From DATAFF01 sp036257595 (GTDB lineage: Bacteria > Pseudomonadota > Alphaproteobacteria > Rhizobiales > Aestuariivirgaceae): DNA of 64,000 bases. This document shows positions 9,645 to 18,887 of this stretch, piece after piece. The notes under the pieces were generated by a model, which saw nothing but the letters and a program-made list of their open reading frames with translations, was not told where the DNA came from and searched no databases. Positions within the stretch are counted from its first letter, which is position 1; the number at the start of each line of letters is the position of its first letter. The translations under genes and the position numbers were made by a program. Location: contig DATAFF010000135.1 of the NCBI GenBank assembly GCA_036257595.1, forward strand, positions 43,998 to 107,997, written 5' to 3'.

Positions 9645-12416
9645 ATGCGACCATCGCGACGCGAATTCGTGAAGTGGGTCACGACGAGCGGCATTGCCGT
9701 GGGCCTGTCCCGCTTTGCCGCCGCCGATGTGCCCGATTTCGCCGCTCGCGAGACATTGCCGGGGCGCCGTCCAGGCCTTACCGGTCGCGTCACGGGCCGC
9801 ATCGATGGCATCGCCAAGGTCACTGGAGCGAAGCTCTATGCCTCCGATTTTCGGGCAGCGGACCTTCCCGGCTGGCCGCCAAGCACCTCCCACGCAATGC
9901 TGGTGCGGGCGCCGGATGCCTCGCACATCTATGAGGGCCTCAATCTCGGACTGTTTCCCGACAATGCAAAGCCGACGGTTATCGTTACTGCTGACGACCT
10001 CGCACGCATCAACATCCATGTGCCCGGCTTTTATACAGGCGACCTGTTCTGCCCCACTGGCAAGACGGCGATCTATCTCGGTCAGCCCGTAGCGCTCCTG
10101 CTGTTCGAGACATTCGACACTTTCGATCGAGCGCGTCTCGTGCTGCGCGAGAAGAGCCTTTTCAAGTTCGGGGCCGAGACCGGACCGGTGCCGATGCCCA
10201 ATTATGGAGCTTGGCGCTTCACCCGCATTGCCGGCCCGACGCCTGGCTCGCCCGACGTCTACTCCCCGCTCGATGAAGGCTGGGTCAGTCCCGGCTATTT
10301 CGAGAGCTCGGGACGGCCGATCTGGAAGCCGCTGCCGCTTGCCAAGGGTGCATCCTATGCCAAGGGTGCGACCTATGGCGAGGAGGTCCGAAAGCAGCTC
10401 GCGACCAACGATCCGGCACTGCTGGTGCTTGAACGCGATTTCGAGACTCAGTCGGTCGACCCGCTGTTCCTCGAGCCCGAAAGCGGACTTGCCTGGTATG
10501 ACGGCGACAGTCGCAGGCTCGAGCTGGTGCTCGGCGTCCAGTCGCCTTTCGAAGCGGCCCACGCCATCGCCGACCTCCTCGGCGAAGCGACAGCAGCGTT
10601 CAAACCTTCGGAGGTCAAGGCACATTTCGCCTATATGGGCGGCGGCTTCGGTGGTCGTGATCACACGCCCTTCCCCCTCTACGTCGCCCTCGCGGCGCTG
10701 TTCCTCCCCGGCCGGCCGGTTCGCCTGGCCCATGACCGCTACCAGCAGTTTCAGGGCGGCATCAAGCGACACGCCTTCAAGATCCATAGTCAGATCGGCG
10801 TTGATCGGGAGACAGGCAGGATTGTCGCCTTCGCTGCCGACCATGTTCTCGACGGAGGCGGCCTCGCCAATTACTCGGGAAGCGTGGCGGTGGTCGGCGC
10901 CACCGGCGCGATCGGCATCTACGACGTTCCAAAGGTCGACGTCACCACCGTGGCGCTTCACTCGCGTGGCGTGACCGCCGGCTCGATGCGCGGCTACGGC
11001 ACGCTGCAGACAATGACGGCGCTGGAAGTGCTGATCGATGAAGTGGCCACAGCCTTGCCGCTCGATCCCATCGAGTTCCGCCGGCGTAACGCGCTTGAAA
11101 CCGGCGGGCGGACCATGACCGGAAACGCCTACACAGTCTCGATTCGCACGCCCGAGATTCTCGACAAGCTGGAGACTAACCCGATCTGGAGAAATCGCCT
11201 CGAGGCGAAGACGCAAGCCCGCGAGGGATTCGTAGTCGGAACCGGCGTGGCCTGCGTGACCAAGGATTACGGCACCGGCGCCGACAGTTCCCTCGGAATG
11301 GTCACCATCGATCCCGAAGGTCACATTCAGATCCATGCCGATGCCACCGAGATAGGCAACGGCATCGGAACGGCTCTCGCCAGTCGCGCCGCCGGTTTTC
11401 TTGGCGCCATTGCCGATGAAGTCAGGGTCGCTGAGATCGAGGTGTTCAACGCTCTCGATCTTGTGAGCTCTGGCAATGCTTATTCCATGACGCAGGCCGA
11501 CCAGGACGAAGCCGCCGAGAACCCGCGCTGGGTGCCGGCGATCAGCTCGGCGACCGCCGCCTCGAGCGGTGCCCATGTCGGCACTCAGGCGGTGACCGAA
11601 GCAGCGCGGGTTGTGTTCCGTTTCGGGCTGTGGCCGGCTGCTCTCGCGCTTTGGGGGATTCCCCCGACCGACCCTCGCGCAAAACAATGGTACGAGGCAT
11701 TTTGGCAGGACGAGCACCTTCTTCTCTCGGGGCTCCCGCCACTGCCTCTGTCGCAGGTAGCCGCGAAAGCTCATGCCCAGAACGGGGTCACCGGCGCCAT
11801 GACGCACGCCTTTTCGCGATGGGCGTGGTCGCAGGCGACCTTCAACCTTGCCGGCGAGGACTGGACCGCCGATATCGACTCGCTGGCCGTTCGCAATGGC
11901 ACCGGCCCGTTCAACCGGCTCGATCGCACGGCGGTGGCCTTTCCGCCAACCGCCTACAACCGGATCGGCACCGCTTTCACGTCGCTGTGTGGCACGGTCC
12001 TGCGCATCGAGATCGAGCGTGCCACCGGCTCCATTCGCATTGCCAAGGCCTATAGCGTGCTCGAATGCGGTGAAATGCTCGTTCCGCAAGTGGTGATCGG
12101 CCAGGCGCAAGGCGGCTTCGCCATGGGCGTCGGTTACGCCCTTCTCGAGACCCTGCCCCTCTATGAGGACGGTCCCGGAAATGGCCAGTGGAACCTCGGC
12201 GACTATCTCATCGCCCGCGGCTCTGACCTGCCGCTCCATGATCTCGAGATCGAGGTGCTGCCGCCCATCTCGCCGCGCGAAGGCCCGAAAGGCATGGCCG
12301 AGCTGGTGATGATCCCGGTCGTGCCGGCGTTGCTCAATGCCATCTACGACGCCACCGGCCGTCGATTCCAGTCCCTGCCGATCACCCCGGCCATGCTCAA
12401 GGGAGCGCTTGCGTGA
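9645..12416 (+). CDS. Tat-exported xanthine dehydrogenase-family molybdenum-binding subunit
   Basis: A 923-residue large subunit of a molybdenum hydroxylase of the isoquinoline 1-oxidoreductase/aldehyde dehydrogenase type, which hydroxylates an aldehyde or N-heterocycle using water. The N-terminus carries a twin-arginine signal, SRREFVKWVTTSGIAVGL. Cofactor motifs are YMGGGFGGRDH near residue 330, GSMRGYGTLQ near 446 and the catalytic glutamate in PKGMAELVMIP near 884. The glutamate motif differs from the usual GxGEP. The gene overlaps the 2Fe-2S subunit gene by four bases. Folding with the small subunit and joint Tat export is known for this family; the substrate is unknown. Confidence 0.88.
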   Translation: MRPSRREFVKWVTTSGIAVGLSRFAAADVPDFAARETLPGRRPGLTGRVTGRIDGIAKVTGAKLYASDFRAADLPGWPPSTSHAMLVRAPDASHIYEGLNLGLFPDNAKPTVIVTADDLARINIHVPGFYTGDLFCPTGKTAIYLGQPVALLLFETFDTFDRARLVLREKSLFKFGAETGPVPMPNYGAWRFTRIAGPTPGSPDVYSPLDEGWVSPGYFESSGRPIWKPLPLAKGASYAKGATYGEEVRKQLATNDPALLVLERDFETQSVDPLFLEPESGLAWYDGDSRRLELVLGVQSPFEAAHAIADLLGEATAAFKPSEVKAHFAYMGGGFGGRDHTPFPLYVALAALFLPGRPVRLAHDRYQQFQGGIKRHAFKIHSQIGVDRETGRIVAFAADHVLDGGGLANYSGSVAVVGATGAIGIYDVPKVDVTTVALHSRGVTAGSMRGYGTLQTMTALEVLIDEVATALPLDPIEFRRRNALETGGRTMTGNAYTVSIRTPEILDKLETNPIWRNRLEAKTQAREGFVVGTGVACVTKDYGTGADSSLGMVTIDPEGHIQIHADATEIGNGIGTALASRAAGFLGAIADEVRVAEIEVFNALDLVSSGNAYSMTQADQDEAAENPRWVPAISSATAASSGAHVGTQAVTEAARVVFRFGLWPAALALWGIPPTDPRAKQWYEAFWQDEHLLLSGLPPLPLSQVAAKAHAQNGVTGAMTHAFSRWAWSQATFNLAGEDWTADIDSLAVRNGTGPFNRLDRTAVAFPPTAYNRIGTAFTSLCGTVLRIEIERATGSIRIAKAYSVLECGEMLVPQVVIGQAQGGFAMGVGYALLETLPLYEDGPGNGQWNLGDYLIARGSDLPLHDLEIEVLPPISPREGPKGMAELVMIPVVPALLNAIYDATGRRFQSLPITPAMLKGALA

Positions 12417-12931
12417 CGACACTTGCCCTCACCATCAACGGCCGCGCCTACGGTCCGATGGACGTGCGCGATGAGCTGACCATGAACGACTTCCTGCGCG
12501 AAACTCTCGGCATGACCGGCACCAAATTCGGCTGCGGCGCCGCCCAGTGTCTGAGCTGCGCTGTGATCGTCGATGACCCGAACGGGACGAGCTATACGAG
12601 CCCGACCTGCATTGTTCCGGCGGTCGGCTTCAACGGCAAGTCGATCCGCACGGTCGAAGGCCACGCCAGGAATGGCGAGCTCAGCCCCCTGCAGAAAGCG
12701 TTTGTCAGTCATTTCGCTTTCCAATGCGGCTATTGCACTGCCGGTTTCCTCAATGAATCGCAGGTCCTGCTGGAGCGCCTGGCACGCAAACCGGTTCCGC
12801 GGGACAAGCTCGAGGCGACGATCACTGAGGCGCTCGACGGGCACCTCTGCCGCTGCACCGGATACATCCGCTACCATGAGGCGGTGCGCGATGTGATTCT
12901 AGCCGATCCCGAACTCTATCTCGCCCCATGA
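12413..12931 (+). CDS. 2Fe-2S subunit of the molybdenum hydroxylase
   Basis: A 172-residue small subunit with two 2Fe-2S clusters that takes electrons from the molybdenum site. The plant-type ferredoxin half has FGCGAAQCLSCAV plus a fourth cysteine in SPTC. The helical half has CGYCTAGF and CRCTGY. The GTG start overlaps the large-subunit stop (GTGA), so translation is coupled. It has no signal peptide of its own, in keeping with export together with the Tat-tagged large subunit. The next gene, a cytochrome c, overlaps it by four bases. Confidence 0.93.
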   Translation: MTTLALTINGRAYGPMDVRDELTMNDFLRETLGMTGTKFGCGAAQCLSCAVIVDDPNGTSYTSPTCIVPAVGFNGKSIRTVEGHARNGELSPLQKAFVSHFAFQCGYCTAGFLNESQVLLERLARKPVPRDKLEATITEALDGHLCRCTGYIRYHEAVRDVILADPELYLAP

Positions 12932-13557
12932 GCAGCGCGATGCTTGGCGAAAAACCTAATCGCTCCTTCATTCCGCTGGCATTGTTGGTCTTCGCCGGCG
13001 CGCTCGTCGCCGATGCAGCCGCGCAATCGCCGTCGAGCGGCTTGCGATCACCGGAAAGCTTCGCGACCATCGTCGATGAGAGCCGACGCTCGCAGGCATT
13101 GTTCACCGAGCTGGGAAAGGTTCTGACCCATCCGCGCTGCTTGAACTGCCATCCGGTCGGAGATCGGCCGAGACAGGGCGAACATGGCCGTCTGCATCAG
13201 CCACCCGTCGCGCGCGGGCCCGACGGCTTCGGTCTCGACAGCCTACGTTGCCCGATTTGCCACCAGAGCGCCAATTTCGACCCCGGCAGGGTCCCGGGCC
13301 ACCCCGAATGGCACCTTGCCCCCTTCGAGATGGGTTGGCATGGCAAATCGCTGCACGATATCTGCGTCCAGATCAAGGACCCGGCGCGCAATGGCGGCCG
13401 CTCTGTCACCGATCTCACCCATCACATTGGCGATGACACGCTCGTGGGCTGGGCGTGGGCGCCGGGGTTCGGCAGAGAGCCGGCGCCCGGAACCCAGAAG
13501 GAAGCAGGCGCGCTCGTTGAAGCATGGGTGAAGACCGGCGCCGCCTGTCCCGACTAG
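12928..13557 (+). CDS. Diheme c-type cytochrome, probable electron acceptor of the molybdenum hydroxylase
   Basis: A 209-residue exported protein with a signal peptide (hydrophobic LALLVFAGALVADAAA, residues 17-32) and two heme sites, CLNCH near residue 71 and CPICH near 108. Histidines and methionines that could be axial ligands are present, such as FEMGWHG. Its ATG overlaps the stop of the 2Fe-2S subunit gene (ATGA), making a three-gene operon. This layout suggests electrons pass from the molybdenum enzyme through the 2Fe-2S subunit to this periplasmic cytochrome. Similar cytochromes accompany isoquinoline oxidoreductase-like enzymes; that link is inference. Confidence 0.85.
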   Translation: MSSAMLGEKPNRSFIPLALLVFAGALVADAAAQSPSSGLRSPESFATIVDESRRSQALFTELGKVLTHPRCLNCHPVGDRPRQGEHGRLHQPPVARGPDGFGLDSLRCPICHQSANFDPGRVPGHPEWHLAPFEMGWHGKSLHDICVQIKDPARNGGRSVTDLTHHIGDDTLVGWAWAPGFGREPAPGTQKEAGALVEAWVKTGAACPD

Positions 13558-13615
13558 AGCCTGAGGTCGTCGTCAGTGTACCCACCTGATATCTTCATCT
13601 TCTAGCATCACCAGA

Positions 13616-16600
13616 TCAATCCCCGCCGAGCCCGAGCGGTGCACTCCCCGCTACCGACGTCACCTCGCTCAGTTTCCTGGCATCGAGCATCGTCGCGCGG
13701 TCATCCGGTCGCACAAGCTGATATTTGACGACCCTCGCCGTCTTGTCCAACGTGGACACGCCACCCACCAGCAGATCCGCCCCGGTGGTGGTGCTCGTCG
13801 TTGCGACGCTGACACCGCCATCGCCATCGAAGGGGTCGAAGCTTGCAATCTCGGCGAATTCGATATGCTGATGGGCCATCGCACTGTGGAGATACATCGG
13901 CGGTCCGCCATCCAGCCGCGAGCCGCTGGAAAACACCTTGACGTTTCCGCCATCGCCGAGCTGGCCGACGACGATCCGCTCGGCGCCGCCCAGCGATCCG
14001 GCAAGCCAGCCGGTGGCAAGCGACACGCCCCCGCGGTAGCCCTCGCCGAACGGTGCGAAGCTCGCCGTGGTCGCCGGCTGCGGTGGACCGCTCTCCTGGT
14101 CTTGCGCCTTGACGGGCGTCATCAGCGAGAAATGAAAGACCTTCACGGTTCCCGGGCCACCCGGGCCGGCCGCTGTCACGATGCTGCTGCGCCCAGAAGC
14201 AAAGTCGACAAAACCGGCGCTGACGGTCACCCCTGAATGATCATTGTCGTAAGGCTTGAACGACGCGAAGAGATCCGGCGCCGCTCCGCGCGTTGCCGAC
14301 AGCGCATAGATTCGCACTTCGTCCGGGATGCCTGCACCGGAGCCCACGATGATATTGTCGGCGACCTTGCCGTCGATCTGGGCCGAGGCCACGCTGACGC
14401 CGCCGCGCGCATCCGGCGCGAAGGCCATGAAACGCGCCAGCTCGGTCGTGAACGGCGCCTTGCCCTTCTCGCCCTTGCCCGAATAGACGACGACCTCCGG
14501 GGCATGATCCTTGCCGGCACCGACCACGAGGTCGAGCACATTGTCGGCATCGACATCGCCCATCGCCACGGTTGGAATGCCTTCATGGCCGGGGAATGGC
14601 GTCACCGTGCCCATCAGCCGGTCACCGGCCGCATCGTAGATTTTCACCTCGGCGCTTTTGCCTGCCGCGCCGGGAATGACCACAGCGTAGGTCGATACGG
14701 CCGGAATGACATTGACCAGCGCCATGAGGCCATTGTCCTCATGGTTCAACCGATGGCAGTGCATCACGAAGATGCCGGTATAGTCCTCGAACTTGGTGCG
14801 GATCGACAGCCGGCCCCGCTCAATCACGCTCTCGCCCGGCCCCAATGTTGGCGCCGGAACATTGGCATTGTCCTCGCCCCACATCTCGATCCCTGTCTTG
14901 AGCCCGACCGTCGGATCGTCATACTCAACCGTTTGGAAATCGTTGACATGGACATGGATCGGATGCTCGTCATTGTTCTCGTTGACGAAAATCCATTCTT
15001 CCACCGAGCCGAGCCGTGGCTGGATCAATGGGACATTCGGGAAGCCCGTACCCTCGAACGCATAGACGAAGGCCTTCGGGTCGGACGGGCTTGCGAGGTC
15101 GTTGAGGAACCCTCCCGAGATCAACAGTTCCCGCTTGACGTCGGGTTCGACCTCGGACACATCGACAAAGGAGTCATAGGCGTTGAGCGCCTGGCCTTCC
15201 TTGAAGACCGTCGTCCTGCCCTTGCCACCTTCCGGCGTCGCCCGCGCGAGGACCTGCGTCGGGAAGACGAAGAAACCGTCCACATAGCTCACAGCTGACG
15301 GCAGGACGCTCAGGCTGCCAAGCACGCCGGGCGGAGTATCGCTGCCATTGTTGGTGTAGAGCACCCCCGGCGCGATAATCGTCTTCGCGCCGCCGCCGCG
15401 TGGCGGCATCTCGAGAATGAGGTCGCCCTTTGCCGGCATCGTCACGGCAATCGCGAAGCGGCTTGCCGGTGGGATCAGCAACCGCGTCCCATTCTCGGTA
15501 ACCGGATAGTGCACCGCCGGATAGGGATTGCCATCCTGGCCGACGATGGCGATCTGAGGGTGGCGTCCCGTCGCGGTCTCGGTAAGCTGCACATTCATGT
15601 AGGCCATGTCGCTGACATTGGCCAGCACCCAGATCTCGGTCTGTCCTGGCTTGCTCTTGATGGTTGGCTGGAACTGACCGTTCACGGTGAACTGCACGTC
15701 ACGCAGATAGTCCGGCAGCGACGGATCGGCTGCCACGCTGTTCTCCGCCTTGCCGTCATTTGGCGTGAATTGCTGCAGATTGCTCGGAATGAATTGAAAC
15801 AGGCCACGGTAGTTCTGGATGGACAGCGGTCCCGAATACCACACCGTCCAGGCGCGCTCCCCGATTTTCGACTGAGCGAAATTGGTCGGAGCCAGTGACG
15901 GGCGATACTTCCCATCCGCGAGCTCGCTGCCATTCGGCCCCTTGAGCGTGCTCACCCACATCGGCCAGCTTGGACTGTTCAGTTGCGCGAGACCACCCTT
16001 GCGATCGGACACGTAATTATATTGCAGGATCATGTTCCGGATTGGAATCCGGTTCGCCGTGACCAGCGGGATGTTGCCATCGGTGCGCCCGATTGCCAGG
16101 AGTCCCGCCAGGCCAGCGTAAGTCTGGGCAGTCGTCACCGTGTGCAGATGGCTGTGATACCAATAGGCGCCTTGCGGCATGTTCTTGGGGATGTCGTAAA
16201 CATAGGTGTTCGCCATTCCCGGCGCGATGTGAAGCATCACATTGTCGGAATTGCCTTTGGGACTGACATGGACGCCATGGACGTGAAGATTGAGCGGTGC
16301 CGCGGTCAGCTGCTCGGGATAAAGCGGAACCTCTTCACCCTTTTTGATGTATTTCGGGTCGAAGAAATCCTCGATGGTTAACCCGGTGAGCCCGTTACCC
16401 AGGCGGATGACCAGCCTCTCCCCCGGGTCGACCTTGAGCGTTGGCGCCGGATAGAGATTGTCGCCCTGGAGCTTGCCATTCGAGGCCGTGCCATGAACCA
16501 GCTTGTAGGCAAAGACGAGAAAGTTTTGAACTGGCTTGGCGACCGTGTCGAGGGTGACCTCGCCCTGATGCGCCGTGAGCTCGACCTCCAGCAGGCTATC

Positions 16601-16750
16601 CTTGCTGGAAAGAGTGACGGGCTCCCGCAATACGCTTCGCCGTGAAGGATCAAACGCCTCGGTTGCTTGCGCCGAGGCCGTCGGCCCGAAGGCGAGGACA
16701 CAGCAGATCGCGACGGCGCTGAAGCAGAGCGCCCAAAAGGACCGGTTCAT
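13616..16750 (-). CDS. Multicopper oxidase with C-terminal beta-propeller-like repeats
   Basis: A 1044-residue exported protein. The signal peptide starts MNRSFWALCFSAVAICCVLAF. The first two thirds are a three-domain multicopper oxidase with copper ligands in HVHGVH, YHSHLH, HPIHVH and HCHRLNHEDNGL. The position of the type 1 axial ligand is leucine, where CotA has methionine. After about residue 690 come five or six repeats of the pattern GVSVA...GSGAG...VRIY, resembling FG-GAP/VCBS blades. An ATG ten codons upstream is possible, but the chosen start gives a normal signal peptide. Likely roles are oxidation of phenols or metals; the substrate is unknown. It converges with the cytochrome gene 58 bases away. 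Confidence 0.9.
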   Translation of the reverse strand: MNRSFWALCFSAVAICCVLAFGPTASAQATEAFDPSRRSVLREPVTLSSKDSLLEVELTAHQGEVTLDTVAKPVQNFLVFAYKLVHGTASNGKLQGDNLYPAPTLKVDPGERLVIRLGNGLTGLTIEDFFDPKYIKKGEEVPLYPEQLTAAPLNLHVHGVHVSPKGNSDNVMLHIAPGMANTYVYDIPKNMPQGAYWYHSHLHTVTTAQTYAGLAGLLAIGRTDGNIPLVTANRIPIRNMILQYNYVSDRKGGLAQLNSPSWPMWVSTLKGPNGSELADGKYRPSLAPTNFAQSKIGERAWTVWYSGPLSIQNYRGLFQFIPSNLQQFTPNDGKAENSVAADPSLPDYLRDVQFTVNGQFQPTIKSKPGQTEIWVLANVSDMAYMNVQLTETATGRHPQIAIVGQDGNPYPAVHYPVTENGTRLLIPPASRFAIAVTMPAKGDLILEMPPRGGGAKTIIAPGVLYTNNGSDTPPGVLGSLSVLPSAVSYVDGFFVFPTQVLARATPEGGKGRTTVFKEGQALNAYDSFVDVSEVEPDVKRELLISGGFLNDLASPSDPKAFVYAFEGTGFPNVPLIQPRLGSVEEWIFVNENNDEHPIHVHVNDFQTVEYDDPTVGLKTGIEMWGEDNANVPAPTLGPGESVIERGRLSIRTKFEDYTGIFVMHCHRLNHEDNGLMALVNVIPAVSTYAVVIPGAAGKSAEVKIYDAAGDRLMGTVTPFPGHEGIPTVAMGDVDADNVLDLVVGAGKDHAPEVVVYSGKGEKGKAPFTTELARFMAFAPDARGGVSVASAQIDGKVADNIIVGSGAGIPDEVRIYALSATRGAAPDLFASFKPYDNDHSGVTVSAGFVDFASGRSSIVTAAGPGGPGTVKVFHFSLMTPVKAQDQESGPPQPATTASFAPFGEGYRGGVSLATGWLAGSLGGAERIVVGQLGDGGNVKVFSSGSRLDGGPPMYLHSAMAHQHIEFAEIASFDPFDGDGGVSVATTSTTTGADLLVGGVSTLDKTARVVKYQLVRPDDRATMLDARKLSEVTSVAGSAPLGLGGD

Positions 16751-16848
16751 TGAGGTCGCCTTCCCAAAGACAAGCAGCACGCCAGAAGCATAATCGACAA
16801 TGGTTATCGAAAATGTCGTACACTGATGACGCTTGTCTGCATTTACCC

Positions 16849-17349
16849 TTAACGCCTGATCAGATAGCGAACACCCTTCCCTGTATTGTCGATGGTGGCT
16901 CGGCCAATTTCGACGAATCCGAATCGGGCATGAAATGCATCCGACACCGGATTGGGTGGTCGAAAATTCACTTCGCAGGCGATCGATGGGTGATTCAACC
17001 GCCCTGCCCGCCTGATCAGGTCCTCGTACAGCAGCCGGCCCAGGCCATGCCGTCTATGTGTTGCCGAGACGATGACCCGGTCGATGTAAAGGAATCGATC
17101 GAGACGCTGGCGGAACCACTGGAAATGTCCCCCGTCATATCTGTCATCCTGGTCGAAGGCGAGCATGAAGGCGAGTGCGGGCTCGATGACGGTCGCGACG
17201 CACGCCGACTCGATCATGCTGACGAACTTTTCGTCCGTGAGATGTGACGTCTCGCGCGCATTGTCGTTGTTCAGCTGCAACAGCCGTTCACGTCCTGGCG
17301 AGCTGCTCATCAACGCCTTGACGGCATGGTCCATAGTCTTCAAATCCAT
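16849..17349 (-). CDS. GNAT-family N-acetyltransferase
   Basis: About 166 residues with a GNAT fold. The acetyl-CoA loop is seen in RVIVSATHRRHGLGRLLYEDL, followed by IACEVNFRPPNP and the C-terminal FHARFGFVEIGR. The start MDLKTMDH at 17349 is chosen because the upstream ATG at 17430 would overlap the start of the divergent binding-protein gene; neither has a strong ribosome binding site. The substrate is not predictable. The 98-base gap to the multicopper oxidase start (16751-16848) is A/T-richer and probably holds that gene's promoter. Confidence 0.82.
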   Translation of the reverse strand: MDLKTMDHAVKALMSSSPGRERLLQLNNDNARETSHLTDEKFVSMIESACVATVIEPALAFMLAFDQDDRYDGGHFQWFRQRLDRFLYIDRVIVSATHRRHGLGRLLYEDLIRRAGRLNHPSIACEVNFRPPNPVSDAFHARFGFVEIGRATIDNTGKGVRYLIRR

Positions 17350-17417
17350 TCGGGCGACGCTGACAGAATAGCTGCGCAAGTCCCTTGGCGTCACGATCAA
17401 ATAAAGAGGACCGGAAA

Positions 17418-18419
17418 TTGCGAACCTCACTTTTCGTTGCAGTTCTGCTTGGCCTTCTCGGCACCGGTGCGCATGCCGCCGATCGTGTCACCGTTCAGCT
17501 GGACTGGGTGATACGCGGCAGTCACGCGATGGTCTTCCTCGCCGATGAGAAAGGCTACTTCAAAGAGCAGGACATAGAGATCGCTGCTGTCAGGACTGGG
17601 ACCAGCTCCTCCGATGCCCTTAGCCTGGTGGGAGCCGGCAGCGCCGATTTCGGTTTTGCTGATTTGCCCACCCTCGCTGTTTCGCGCGAGCAGGGCGTCC
17701 CCGCGGTGGCGCTCGTTGCGGTCAATCAAACGAGCCCGCTCGCCATGATCGCGCTCGCCAAGCGAAAGATCCTCGACAGCCCGAAGGATCTGCAAGGCCT
17801 CAACGTCGGCGTTCAACCCGCCGGATCGACCTATGTTTTCCTCAAGGCCTTTTTGGCTGCCAATGGAATGAGCCTGGCGGACATCGAGGAGACACCAGTG
17901 GCGCCACCTTATGAGAACGACCTGCTCTCCGGAAAGGTCGATGCGGTGCCGGGTTACATCGATGCAGAAGTTCCGGTGCTGGAGGCAAGTTCGGGCGGCA
18001 GCGGCTCCCTGTCGATCCTGCTGGGATCGAATTTCGGCTACACGGTACTCGGTTCAGGTGTGTTCACCAGCGAAAGGATGATTGCGGAACGCGCCGACCT
18101 CGTTCGACGATTCGTCAAAGCCTATGTGAAGGCATTCGCCGATGTGATCAGCAATCCCGACGCAGGTGCCGACAGCATCATCCGAGCCAATGTCGATGCA
18201 CCGCCCAAGGAGGTTCTGGTCAAGCAGCTCGAAGCCGATCTCAACCACACCTTCCTGAGCAATCAGACCAAGGAGCATGGCATTGGCTGGATGACCGGCG
18301 ACCAATGGAAGGAGACGGCCAGGGTGCTCGCCGAGCAGGGCGTGCTGAATAAAGCGGTCGACATCGACCGGGCCTATGACACGAGCTTCCTCAAGAGTGC
18401 AGATCCGCCGAGGCGTTAG
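17418..18419 (+). CDS. NMT1/THI5-type ABC transporter substrate-binding protein
   Basis: A 333-residue periplasmic binding protein of the NMT1/SsuA/TauA group. The signal peptide MRTSLFVAVLLGLLGTGAHA is followed by ADRVTVQLDWVIRGSHA, the usual start of the mature form. The TTG at 17418 is preferred because AGAGGA lies seven bases before it; an earlier TTG at 17385 would place charged residues before the signal peptide. No permease or ATPase gene is adjacent, so it is an orphan or works with a transporter elsewhere. The ligand is unknown; such proteins bind pyrimidine precursors, sulfonates, nitriles and related small molecules. Confidence 0.86.
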   Translation: MRTSLFVAVLLGLLGTGAHAADRVTVQLDWVIRGSHAMVFLADEKGYFKEQDIEIAAVRTGTSSSDALSLVGAGSADFGFADLPTLAVSREQGVPAVALVAVNQTSPLAMIALAKRKILDSPKDLQGLNVGVQPAGSTYVFLKAFLAANGMSLADIEETPVAPPYENDLLSGKVDAVPGYIDAEVPVLEASSGGSGSLSILLGSNFGYTVLGSGVFTSERMIAERADLVRRFVKAYVKAFADVISNPDAGADSIIRANVDAPPKEVLVKQLEADLNHTFLSNQTKEHGIGWMTGDQWKETARVLAEQGVLNKAVDIDRAYDTSFLKSADPPRR

Positions 18420-18450
18420 GCTCGCCCTCCCCCGAGGCCGAAATGGAACG

Positions 18451-18798
18451 CTATTGTCCCTGCCGTTTCCTTCGCGTCGCCGCTGCCTTTCGCGCCGACG
18501 CTCTGCGGTCGGCCGCCGTTCGACCGGTGCTCGGGCGCTTGCCCAATTCGGTCCAGTCCGATTCCGACATTTCGACCCCATAGTGGTCGGCTGCCTTCCT
18601 GATGTTCGCGAAGGCCAGCTTGCGTTCCTCGTCTGACACGCCGATTGTCTGATCGAAGCGGGCAATGGCGTTTCTGACGTGACTGGCGTCGGTCATCGGC
18701 TCCTTGCGCTGTTTGGGAAAGGCGAAGACGCTGTCGGGCAGATCGCTGCGTTCAGTCAATTCACCGTGCTTCTCATGCGGTTTCCAGGTTGTCTTCAT
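18451..18798 (-). CDS. DUF6582-like small basic protein
   Basis: A 115-residue protein. The ATG at 18798 (MKTTWKPHEKHGELTERSDL) lies five bases after a perfect GGAGGTGA ribosome binding site, which fixes the start. The middle DASHVRNAIARFDQ and EERKLAFANIRKAADHYGVE segments match proteins I recall as DUF6582, often encoded in rhizobia and phages. The C-terminus is rich in lysine, arginine and alanine (ADRRASARKAAATRRKRQ), so nucleic-acid binding is possible. No function is established. It ends 31 bases from the convergent binding-protein gene. Confidence 0.75.
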   Translation of the reverse strand: MKTTWKPHEKHGELTERSDLPDSVFAFPKQRKEPMTDASHVRNAIARFDQTIGVSDEERKLAFANIRKAADHYGVEMSESDWTELGKRPSTGRTAADRRASARKAAATRRKRQGQ

Positions 18799-18887
18799 GG
18801 ATTTCACCTCCAGAAAGCCATTCTCCTATGACGAACAATCCTGCGCGGCTTGAGGTTTCCTCCCGGACCATTCGCCGCGACGAAAGG

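Noticed and set aside
9585..12422. A 945-codon open frame antisense to the molybdenum hydroxylase large subunit
   Set aside because: The plus frame has clear cofactor motifs and a Tat signal. The minus frame has no recognisable domain and is a by-product of high GC.
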